A DNA stretch of 20,836 bases from JAPLMW01 sp964619675. Lineage in GTDB: Bacteria > Planctomycetota > Phycisphaerae > Sedimentisphaerales > UBA12454. The notes below the pieces were generated by a model. It saw only the letters and a program-made list of their open reading frames with translations. It was not told the DNA's origin and ran no database searches. Each line of letters starts with the position of its first letter. Positions within the stretch are counted from its first letter, which is position 1. The position numbers and the translations under genes are program-made. Positions 1 through 6,415 of the stretch are shown in pieces. The stretch lies in contig CAZUEO010000037.1 of assembly GCA_964619675.1 (NCBI GenBank), positions 1-20,836 on the forward strand, read 5' to 3'.

Positions 1-27
1 TAACTATGCTTCATTGCAGTATACTAC

Positions 28-45
28 TATGCAGTATACTGCATA
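28..45. repeat. 18-bp perfect palindrome
   Basis: TATGCAGTATACTGCATA equals its own reverse complement over all 18 bases. Its left part, GCAGTATACT (31-40), also occurs as a direct repeat at 16-25. It could be an operator for a dimeric regulator or a remnant of a mobile repeat. No adjacent gene in the window decides between these. Confidence 0.6.
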
Positions 46-123
46 CGAGTATAGTGATTAAAGAATTTAAGATTGTAGATTGTAGATTGAAAATTAACCA
101 TCGCCGCGGCGACTACGATTAAA

Positions 124-145
124 CCCTGCCATCGTGATGGCAGGG
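124..145. repeat. Inverted repeat, 10-bp arms
   Basis: CCCTGCCATC (124-133) and GATGGCAGGG (136-145) are perfect inverted arms around a 2-nt centre. No T-run follows on either strand, so it is not an obvious terminator. It is probably one of the dispersed palindromes of this gap. Confidence 0.6.
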
Positions 146-373
146 CTAAGCGAAAATTGCTGTTGTCGGCAAGGGCTGCGATGAGGAACAGATAGTATTA
201 CGCAGGCACAAAACGCCGGAGTAAGATAAAAGATTGCCGAACCGTAGGCGGCAACTGCAACCATCGCAACGCTGCAAGGATTGAAAATTGAAGATTGAAC
301 GCGGAACACTGTTTTTCCACTGCTCAAATTTCCTGCAAACTACGGGGTTGACAAAAATAACCGCGGATTATGC

Positions 374-401
374 AGTCGCTAGTCGCTGGTCGTTAGTCGC
401 T
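374..401. repeat. 7-bp tandem repeat (AGTCGCT), four units
   Basis: The units are AGTCGCT, AGTCGCT, GGTCGTT and AGTCGCT. A sister array with the same 7-bp period and consensus AGTCGNT lies at 6073-6100. Confidence 0.8.
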
Positions 402-803
402 AGTAAAAAATATCAAATATCAAAAATAAAAGATAAAAAATAAAAAATAAAAACTACATATTAAAATCCAAAAATTAGCCCAAAAATCAATAGTTGATAA
501 TTGTCAAGCAAAGAGGTAGAGAGCAATCGAATTTAAAATTTAAAGTTTAAAGCCCAAAACCACAGTTTAAAACTTAAAACTACAGTTGCCAAGCCTGCGA
601 TGGGCAGGCGCAGCAAGTCGAAAGGCTCAACGGCTCTAATATCCCGGGAAGTGACGAATATCGGGTTAAAGCGACAAATATTTCAGGGGAATCAATGCCG
701 AGTAATACAATCTCTGTGGTGTTGTGATTCGTATTTAGTATTTTGTCAACTTTCTACTTTCGACTGTTCAACTTTCTCGCGCAGCGTACTGCGGGGCTGT
801 AAA

Positions 804-821
804 CGCGGATTGCGCGGATTT
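804..821 (+). repeat. Dispersed repeat, CGCGGATTGCGCGGATTT
   Basis: Two CGCGGATT half-units sit in tandem just upstream of the HAD/SIR2 cassette. A diverged copy in opposite orientation lies just downstream of the cassette at 4171-4189; its reverse complement reads CGCAGAATTACGCAGATTT. Confidence 0.5.
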
Positions 822-863
822 TTGCCTTTTTACTTTTCCCCTTCCTTTTTGCCTATTTAAGGC

Positions 864-869
864 TATAAT
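864..869 (+). promoter_or_regulatory. Probable -10 box of the HAD/SIR2-GHMP operon
   Basis: A perfect TATAAT lies 78 nt upstream of the HAD start codon, in an AT-rich stretch. No good -35 box sits at the usual spacing (the best is CTTCCT/TTCCTT around 841-847). The assignment therefore rests on the -10 alone, plus its position before a two-gene unit with no other promoter candidate. Confidence 0.4.
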
Positions 870-947
870 TTGTTCTTATCCATTAAAAAGCAATATCGAG
901 GATGTTTCACAAAATGAGATAATTTAGTGTTATGCAAAGGAGAAAAA

Positions 948-1754
948 ATGAAAAAGATAGAAGTCATAATATTCGATGGTGGAGGAACAATTTGGTATTC
1001 GATGCGGGTGTTATGGGAACACTACAAGGCGGGCTTCTTATATCTTGGATTGACTAATAGTTTAGATGATTTCCCCTATTCACTTGAAATCTGCAATGAA
1101 TTATCATCACTTGAGGGACATAATTCAAGGTGGAATATAGCCAAAACCTTGATTGCTTTATTCATGAGTAGTGCTGATCCGAATAACATTCTGGAAGAGA
1201 CGGAACCTGCCTTTACGCTGAATTCCTTAATCAATACATGTAAAGGAAGGATAGGAACAGGTGCTCAATTCGAGCATTTGTGTGCGAAATTAGGTTTTTT
1301 CCTTGAAGAGGCGCTGTACAGTTACGATGAACGGCGTTACCCACCATGTGAAAAGATTATTTTTACATTGAGTCAGTTACATAATGATGGTTTTCGTTTG
1401 GCTCTATTAAGTAATCGCAGGAAAACTTCCGTTGAAAAAATATTGAGAGCGTTAAACCTGCATGATGGTTTATTTGAAAGAATCGAAGCTCCTGACCAGC
1501 ATGAACCAGCAGAAAAAGATGTTCACTCTTTTGTTAGAGACATGAAAGTAGCTAGCGATAGAGCGGTATTCGTGGGAGATTCTGCTATTGATATTATGTC
1601 AGCTCGAAAATCTGGGTCCATAACAACAATAGGGGTATTGTCGGGTATGGGCACACGTAGAACGCTAAAAAGAGCTGGGGCGGATTACATAATTCGGGAT
1701 GCGCAAGAAGTACGTACAATTATAGCTGAGTTAAACAAGAACGAGGAAAAATAA
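948..1754 (+). CDS. HAD-family hydrolase, first gene of the SIR2-GHMP cassette
   Basis: This 268-aa protein is a haloacid-dehalogenase-superfamily hydrolase; most members are small-molecule phosphatases. Visible motifs, numbered from this start, are motif I DGGGT with nucleophile D10, motif II S155-N156 in LLSNRR, motif III lysine K190 in PAEKD, and motif IV GDSAID (D211, D215). The stretch between motif I and about residue 125 fits a helical C1 cap. ATG at 948 is chosen over an in-frame GTG at 927 because AAAGGAG (936-942) lies 5 nt before it. The position two residues after D10, usually the acid/base Asp of phosphatases, is Gly12. Some active sugar-phosphatases (YihX type) share this, so activity is not excluded. 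The stop overlaps the next start (TAATG), implying translational coupling. The substrate is unknown; nucleotide, sugar phosphate or an ADP-ribose derivative are guesses. Confidence 0.85.
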   Translation: MKKIEVIIFDGGGTIWYSMRVLWEHYKAGFLYLGLTNSLDDFPYSLEICNELSSLEGHNSRWNIAKTLIALFMSSADPNNILEETEPAFTLNSLINTCKGRIGTGAQFEHLCAKLGFFLEEALYSYDERRYPPCEKIIFTLSQLHNDGFRLALLSNRRKTSVEKILRALNLHDGLFERIEAPDQHEPAEKDVHSFVRDMKVASDRAVFVGDSAIDIMSARKSGSITTIGVLSGMGTRRTLKRAGADYIIRDAQEVRTIIAELNKNEEK

Positions 1755-4069
1755 TGTTTGAAGAGATACATGCAAAGGACGCCATAGTCGAGATTCTGTC
1801 GACTATACAGGATACACAGACACAAAAGGCAAATTGGCCGGTATTTATTACTGGTGCTGGGATTTCCATAAGTGCCGGTATTCCGCTATGGCAACATGTG
1901 AAAAAGGACCTTTATAAAGATCTGTTTGATATCGATGCTCCTGAGTTGATTGAGAAACAACTGTTAACCAAGTTTGTGGATAAATCTTGGTTATCAAAAA
2001 ATGTCTTAATTCGAGAGGAAGAAGATATAGCAGATGACATCATCAGTTTTGTACAGAAAGAAAAACAGTTGCCACCAGAGTTGATGCTATCTTTCTATCG
2101 AACAAAGTATGGTCTAATTGAGTTGCAGAATTTTCTCGAGAGACATTATTCCGATTATAAGGTGTCTCTTTCATATATTTCCCTTGAAAAAATGATGGAG
2201 TTAGAGTTTTTGAAGTACTATATCACGCTTAACCAAGATGGGGTCTTCGAAAAATGTTTGGCTAAACGCTTTCCAACAACTCGGTGGTTATCGTTAGTTA
2301 CCAAACAAGATTTTATATCATTTTTGAAGGAATCAGAAAAAGAGGAGACAGAATTAAAGTTTATGGATAAAGGAAGGACCGTAATTGCTAATCTTCATGG
2401 GGTGTACCATAAACCTGATACTCTACAAATCAATCCAGGTTTATTAGTCAATCCGCTACCGAGAGAGAATCCCGTTCATAAGTTCTTAAAGAAAGTAGTA
2501 GGCCCCACGAATATATTAATCGTTATTGGGTATAGGGGAGCGGACGCTGATATTCGCGGAGTTCTCGAGGAATTGTTAGCGAACAAAAAAGATTTCAGCA
2601 TTATTTGGATTAGTCCTGGACGTCCTCCTAATATCTTTGAATCCACAACCTTCGTAGGTATTAAAAAACGCTTCGTGAAATCAACCGCTGATGAATTCCT
2701 CTGTAACTTTGTGTTAGAAGCTACGCATAATGTCATAAGGAATAACCATACATTAACAAATTTGGTCCCCTCGGTTAAGCCTAGTTTATCAGGATTAGTT
2801 TGCTCAGCCCCAGGATCTCTTATTATTGCGGGTGATTATGGCGTCTATATCAATGGCAAAATGATCCAAGTGCAAATTCCTTTAAGAGCATACGCCAAAA
2901 GACTACTCTCCCAAAATGAGGGTGATAAAGCTGTATATTATGATCCGTACTTGGGGACTTGGGAAAAAGATTCCAGAGGGCTAAACCACATAGCAAAGGC
3001 GCGAAACCTGTTAAAAAGTACTATCGACGGCAATTTGGAAAGAGACATTGAAAAAGTAAGGGGTAAAGCAGTAAAAGATGAGGAGCAACCGAAAATTTTC
3101 CCTATAGGAATTCCGGAATCCCTTCGGGATACGTTTGATTGGCTCAAAAAAAGACTCAAAACCAACTACAACACGCAGATAGAAAACATGTCTATTCACG
3201 CCTGCTCGCAATTCCCGACGGAGTCAGGGGCAGGCGATACCCTACCTTATGTTATCATAGCAGCGATGATATTACAACGGGAAGAGGTCGAGGTTGAACT
3301 GGAGAAATTAGATAATGAAACCAAGAGGATTTTAGTCACGCTATCTAAGTTATGGACTTGGCTTTACACATATCCTAACGCAAGTCACCTTAGAATTCTA
3401 TCTACTTTTTGTGACAAAGGTCCTGTGTTTTTATTGGATAGGTCATTAGAACAGGCAAATGCTTTTAAACAATTGGGGCCAGAGGTAAACAGAGATAACA
3501 AGCATATGAATAGTACTGCCTTTATGAAGGCGAATTTGATGATAGATACATATGTTATATTGAATGGGGCAAAGCAATTAATACTAGAGGATACTTCGCT
3601 TAATTTTGCAGTCGCATACTATCCAAGGAGAATCATTCTAGCACGTGATATTCTTCCGAAAACAGATACACGGCTTGGTGTTTTTGAAATAAACTACGAC
3701 AGAGACGAGTTACTATTGAGAGTCATGGCTAACTATACAGAAGAAGTCCAACGAATATACGAGAACAAGGACGGACGTTATGATAAAGCAACACAACCCA
3801 ATAGAATAGGGAAGATAATGAGCGCCTGCCATTTCGGCTTAGTCTCCCTTGGACGAGGCACAAGGTTGGTCAATACCCTGGCGGGAGCCTTGAGTAGTCT
3901 TAGAGGAATTTATGGTGCGAAAACAAGTGGCGGTGGACCAGGCGGAGCCTTGCTTATAGCCTACAACCCCAGCGAAATTATATATAGTGCATTGGAAAGT
4001 GTTGTCGAACAATATCAGCATAAAATCCTATGTTATATGCGACCGCATCCTAAAATAAATGGCACATAA
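1754..4069 (+). CDS. SIR2-domain / GHMP-kinase-like fusion protein
   Basis: This 771-aa protein has two recognisable halves. Residues about 1-325 match SIR2-type NAD-binding enzymes: GAGISISAGIP (34-44) for NAD, TLNQD (158-162, with N160 and D162 at the catalytic positions), H215-G216 as the catalytic His-Gly, and GYRGADADI (259-267), where SIR2 effector proteins carry a GYSxxD-like motif. Residues about 345-771 resemble GHMP small-molecule kinases: CSAPGSLIIAGDYGVY (350-365, motif 1), PTESGAGDT (488-496, where motif 2 GLGSS would fall, degenerate) and GAKTSGGGPGG (721-731, motif 3). GAGG (1743-1746) precedes the ATG, which overlaps the HAD stop. SIR2 domains of this kind in bacteria are often NAD-depleting effectors of anti-phage systems. 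I do not know a described SIR2-GHMP fusion. Codons (TTA, AGA, ATA) are more AT-rich than those of the neighbours. The domain calls are fairly firm; the function is inference. Confidence 0.8.
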   Translation: MFEEIHAKDAIVEILSTIQDTQTQKANWPVFITGAGISISAGIPLWQHVKKDLYKDLFDIDAPELIEKQLLTKFVDKSWLSKNVLIREEEDIADDIISFVQKEKQLPPELMLSFYRTKYGLIELQNFLERHYSDYKVSLSYISLEKMMELEFLKYYITLNQDGVFEKCLAKRFPTTRWLSLVTKQDFISFLKESEKEETELKFMDKGRTVIANLHGVYHKPDTLQINPGLLVNPLPRENPVHKFLKKVVGPTNILIVIGYRGADADIRGVLEELLANKKDFSIIWISPGRPPNIFESTTFVGIKKRFVKSTADEFLCNFVLEATHNVIRNNHTLTNLVPSVKPSLSGLVCSAPGSLIIAGDYGVYINGKMIQVQIPLRAYAKRLLSQNEGDKAVYYDPYLGTWEKDSRGLNHIAKARNLLKSTIDGNLERDIEKVRGKAVKDEEQPKIFPIGIPESLRDTFDWLKKRLKTNYNTQIENMSIHACSQFPTESGAGDTLPYVIIAAMILQREEVEVELEKLDNETKRILVTLSKLWTWLYTYPNASHLRILSTFCDKGPVFLLDRSLEQANAFKQLGPEVNRDNKHMNSTAFMKANLMIDTYVILNGAKQLILEDTSLNFAVAYYPRRIILARDILPKTDTRLGVFEINYDRDELLLRVMANYTEEVQRIYENKDGRYDKATQPNRIGKIMSACHFGLVSLGRGTRLVNTLAGALSSLRGIYGAKTSGGGPGGALLIAYNPSEIIYSALESVVEQYQHKILCYMRPHPKINGT

Positions 4070-4170
4070 CAGTCAGATAAAATCTCATAATTAGTATCAT
4101 TATCAACTACTAAAACTTGACAGAGGAAATAAAATTAACACTTGTGTATAGTTGAATAGTAAAGCGGTGT

Positions 4171-4189
4171 AAATCTGCGTAATTCTGCG
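4171..4189 (-). repeat. Dispersed repeat, inverted relative to the 804-821 copy
   Basis: AAATCTGCGTAATTCTGCG is, on the minus strand, two CGCAGA half-units in tandem. It matches the upstream copy with a few substitutions and one inserted base. Confidence 0.5.
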
Positions 4190-4190
4190 T

Positions 4191-4376
4191 CTAAACAAAC
4201 GATTCTATCTGTTTTTTGCAAATTTTATTTGTAAGTTTCTGTAATACCTTTACTCTTTCAGCCAGATATTCGAGCTGTTTTTTAGTAATCCTGTAAGATG
4301 CCTTATAACGGGCACAGTTTCGTGACCCGTGGCTCGGTTCCCGTGGCTCGTGGACTTTAGCTCGGCCTGTTTGCAT
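4191..4376 (-). CDS. Doubtful 61-aa frame, possible gene remnant
   Basis: The C-terminal 40 residues (ITKKQLEYLAERVKVLQK and onward) are lysine-rich and would form an amphipathic helix, unlike typical random translation. The N-terminal third is translated from GTGGCTCG repeats and has no ribosome binding site. It could be the 3' remnant of a small helical protein gene cut by repeat insertion, or chance. I do not recognise a family. Confidence 0.2.
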   Translation of the reverse strand: MQTGRAKVHEPREPSHGSRNCARYKASYRITKKQLEYLAERVKVLQKLTNKICKKQIESFV

Positions 4377-4417
4377 TTCGGCAGATTCGATAATTTATTC
4401 TTCATAAGCGGCAGGCG

Positions 4418-5893
4418 TTATTTATTTTTCTTTCTGGCAGGCGATTTTTTCGGCTCCTTTTTGGCCTTTGGTTTTCCCTCTTTTTTTTGAGGTTCTTTCT
4501 TCGCAGCAGCTTTTTTTGCCGGCTTGTGCTCCGTTTTCTTCGGTTTTTCAGGTGCTACTTCGGTAATCTTTGCGGATTCGAGAATTTTGTCAATGCACTT
4601 AATCTCGCGTATCTCCAGCGCAACCTGGGCAAGTGAGCCATCGCGAGACATCTGCTCGCGGAGCTTTTCAGGCCTGACCTGCCTATAAACGGCAGCCTGT
4701 GCAATATAGCCGTTGATTTCCTCCTCAGTCGTTTGAATATCAAATTGCTTCGCAATGGCATCCATAACAAAAAAGCTCTTTAGCTGCTCATTGGCCTGCT
4801 CATCGCTTGCTGCTTTTAACTGCTGCATCTGCTGCTGAATATCTTCCGTTTTGACGCCCTGCATAAGCAGCCTTGTATATTGCCGCTGTTGAAGCTGTTT
4901 TGACTGGTCGGCTACGATGTCAGCAGGCAATTCAAAATCGACCTTGTCGAGCAGGAACTCTCGAACCGATTGCCTCATCGCTTCCTTCTGCTGCTTTTCG
5001 ATATTCGCTTCGTTCCTCTGACGTATCATTTTTACAAGCTCATCCTTATTTGCCGTGCCAAATCTCTTGAAGAAATTATCATCGAGTTTTGCAGGCTCAA
5101 GCTCCTTTACATCATTGATTTTGATTTCGATGTCAACTTTTTTGCCGCGATACTTCTCATCATAGAACGTTGAAGGCACATCGGCAGCAGTCGTTTTTAC
5201 ATCGCCTGCCTTTGCGCCAATCAGGAGCTCATCAAGCCTATCGACAGGCACCTTGCCGACGAAGGCGCGATGTTTTGCGTAGATTTCGGTATTTCCGATT
5301 TTTTCTGACTGGCCATCCTGAGGCTTGAGGATAACATCGGCAATTATCTGGTCTTCGGCAGCGATTTTGCCGTCCTTCGGCTTCCAGATGCCGAGCCTTT
5401 TCTGAAGCTCGGCTATTTCCTGCTCGATTGTCTCATCGGTAACTTCAAGCTTCGGTTTTTCAACGGGTATGCCTTCGAGACCGGGCAGCTCGAACTGCGG
5501 CCTGACTTCAACTTCAAACTCGAATTTCAGCGAACCTTCGGCGGGCAGCTCTATTTTTTCATGATCAATGTCGGGCTCGCCCAGGGCATCAAGGTCACTG
5601 TCTTTTATCGCGGCCTGGCCGGCATCAGCAAGCAATTTCAGCTTTGCCTGCTCGCCGATTTCCTTTCCGAACCGCTTTTCGAGCAGTCTTCGCGGCGCCC
5701 TGCCCTTTCGAAAGCCCGGCACAACAGTGTTTATTCCAAGCTCTTTATACTGCTCGTCAAGAACGCTGTCGATTTTCTCGCGCGGTATTTCGACGCTGAT
5801 TTTCTTTTTGCAGGGGCCTGCGTCAGTAATATTTACTATGTTCTTTATTTCGTCTTTGGTTTCGGCCCCAGCTGTGTCCTGTTCCGCTGCCAT
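4418..5893 (-). CDS. tig: Trigger factor (ribosome-associated chaperone / peptidyl-prolyl isomerase)
   Basis: Trigger factor binds the ribosome near the exit tunnel and shields nascent chains. The N-terminal domain carries the ribosome-docking signature GFRKGRAP (60-67). A central region, about 180-270, corresponds to the FKBP-type isomerase domain, and the helical C-terminal chaperone domain runs from about 270 to 440. The last 45-50 residues are a Lys/Ala/Pro-rich tail (KPAKKAAAKKEPQKKEGKPK and onward) absent from the E. coli protein. This makes 491 aa against the usual 430 or so. AGGAG lies 6 nt upstream of the ATG. The clpP/clpX genes that often adjoin tig are not here; the nearest upstream gene is tRNA-Gly. 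Confidence 0.95.
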   Translation of the reverse strand: MAAEQDTAGAETKDEIKNIVNITDAGPCKKKISVEIPREKIDSVLDEQYKELGINTVVPGFRKGRAPRRLLEKRFGKEIGEQAKLKLLADAGQAAIKDSDLDALGEPDIDHEKIELPAEGSLKFEFEVEVRPQFELPGLEGIPVEKPKLEVTDETIEQEIAELQKRLGIWKPKDGKIAAEDQIIADVILKPQDGQSEKIGNTEIYAKHRAFVGKVPVDRLDELLIGAKAGDVKTTAADVPSTFYDEKYRGKKVDIEIKINDVKELEPAKLDDNFFKRFGTANKDELVKMIRQRNEANIEKQQKEAMRQSVREFLLDKVDFELPADIVADQSKQLQQRQYTRLLMQGVKTEDIQQQMQQLKAASDEQANEQLKSFFVMDAIAKQFDIQTTEEEINGYIAQAAVYRQVRPEKLREQMSRDGSLAQVALEIREIKCIDKILESAKITEVAPEKPKKTEHKPAKKAAAKKEPQKKEGKPKAKKEPKKSPARKKNK

Positions 5894-5938
5894 TAGTAAC
5901 TCCTAAGATTTTTAATGTTTCGGATTCCCAAATTAAAT

Positions 5939-6004
5939 AAAAAAGCCTCAGGTCCAATCCGCCTTCGCTACGGCTATGGCGGATAAATATGTCTGAAGCC
6001 TTTT
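5939..6004 (-). terminator. Possible compound terminator downstream of tRNA-Gly
   Basis: On the minus strand, AAAAGGCTTCAG (6004-5993) pairs with CTGAGGCTTTTTT (5951-5939) through 12 positions with two G-U wobbles, ending in a T-run. The loop holds a second stem, TCCGCC/GGCGGA (5983-5958). The inner stem is also a repeat word of this genome (compare 19491-19505), so a repeat origin is equally possible. Confidence 0.45.
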
Positions 6005-6072
6005 ACAGCCTTTCTGACATATCAGCGACCAGCGCCAGACTACTTATAGCCGATATCTCACTGATACTATTT

Positions 6073-6100
6073 AGTCGTTAGTCGATAGTCGTTAGTGAAT
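6073..6100. repeat. 7-bp tandem repeat (AGTCGTT), four units
   Basis: The units are AGTCGTT, AGTCGAT, AGTCGTT and AGTGAAT. Same period and consensus as the array at 374-401. A small GCCGCC-TTC-GGCGGC hairpin follows at 6112-6126. Confidence 0.75.
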
Positions 6101-6172
6101 AGCTACAGGAGGCCGCCTTCGGCGGCGCTGCTTTTACTAAATACTATTTACTATTCACCAGATACTAACTAA

Positions 6173-6244
6173 AGCGGGTGATGAGGCTCGAACTCACGAC
6201 ATTCACGTTGGCAACGTGACGCTCTACCACTGAGCTACACCCGC
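6173..6244 (-). tRNA. tRNA-Gly (anticodon GCC)
   Basis: The 72-nt cloverleaf reads, on the minus strand: acceptor GCGGGTG/CACCCGC with discriminator T; D stem GCTC/GAGC; anticodon stem TCACG/CGTGA with loop TTGCCAA, giving GCC; 5-nt variable loop; T arm GTGAG-TTCGAGC-CTCAT with one G-T pair. CCA is not encoded. A good promoter lies just upstream. Confidence 0.95.
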
Positions 6245-6255
6245 AAGTAACCGTA

Positions 6256-6284
6256 ATTATAAACCCTGTAAAGACACACAGCAA
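6256..6284 (-). promoter_or_regulatory. Sigma70-type promoter of tRNA-Gly
   Basis: The minus strand carries TTGCTG (6284-6279), a 17-nt spacer and a perfect TATAAT (6261-6256). Transcription would start a few bases before the tRNA 5' end at 6244. Confidence 0.7.
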
Positions 6285-6374
6285 GCATAAATTTTCAGCG
6301 TAACAGGAGCTTTCAGGCAGGGTTACGTGTTACGTCTGTCGGTTGCGATGCTCGTTACGGTTGCGTCAAGCGTC

Positions 6375-6415
6375 GTACCGGAAAAAAGAAAAAAGGTGTC
6401 AGGAAACTTTTTTTA
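6375..6415. repeat. Dispersed GTACCGG...GGTGTCAGGAA repeat, copy 1
   Basis: GTACCGG, then a purine run, GGTGTCAGGAAAC and a T-run. Copy 2 is at 7657-7697. The arms AAAAAAGGT and AACTTTTTTT pair with one mismatch around a GTCAGGA loop. The stop codon of the HNH endonuclease lies inside it (6399-6401). Confidence 0.85.

Larger units (their letters stand above)
1..947. other. Gene-free, repeat-rich intergenic region
   Basis: I find no credible gene here. Open frames on both strands lack a ribosome binding site and read as low-complexity translation. The DNA is a patchwork of short repeated words: GATTGTAGATTGTAGATT near 71, a 7-bp tandem array at 374-401, A-rich TAAAAAATAAAA runs at 409-451, TTTAAA-rich runs at 530-587, and small hairpins at 593-609 (GCCTGC/GCAGGC) and 781-793 (CGCAG/CTGCG). 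The last 80 bases hold a probable -10 box and the leader of the HAD gene. Similar material fills the gaps at 4070-4417 and 5894-6172. Confidence 0.7.
4070..4417. other. Intergenic gap with dispersed repeats
   Basis: This AT-rich spacer separates the convergent SIR2-GHMP and tig genes. No clear rho-independent terminator follows either gene. It contains the CTGCGTAATTCTGCG repeat (4171-4189), direct GTGGCTCG words at 4327-4353, and one doubtful short frame on the minus strand (4191-4376). Confidence 0.6.

Noticed and set aside
94..327. 77-codon minus-strand frame
   Set aside because: Runs through palindromes and low-complexity repeats, with no recognisable protein features.
374..401. CRISPR-like array
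   Set aside because: Units are only 7 bp and contiguous, without spacers; no cas genes nearby.
409..587. Replication origin (AT-rich DNA unwinding element)
   Set aside because: No DnaA-box cluster seen and no dnaA, dnaN or gidA genes nearby; the A/T runs look like the other intergenic repeats of this genome.
600..860. 86-codon plus-strand frame before the HAD gene
   Set aside because: No ribosome binding site, odd composition (many Cys, Ser, Phe) and built from repeat words; overlaps hairpins and the dispersed CGCGGATT repeat.
878..4110. Terminal repeats around the cassette (AAAATGAGATAATTTA near 911 and AAAATCTCATAATTAG near 4079)
   Set aside because: The similarity is partial in either orientation and is expected in such AT-rich DNA; not enough to call a transposon or att site.
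6173..6244. tRNA-Gly as an attachment site for the SIR2 cassette or HNH gene
   Set aside because: I found no second copy of the tRNA 3' end in the window and no integrase gene.
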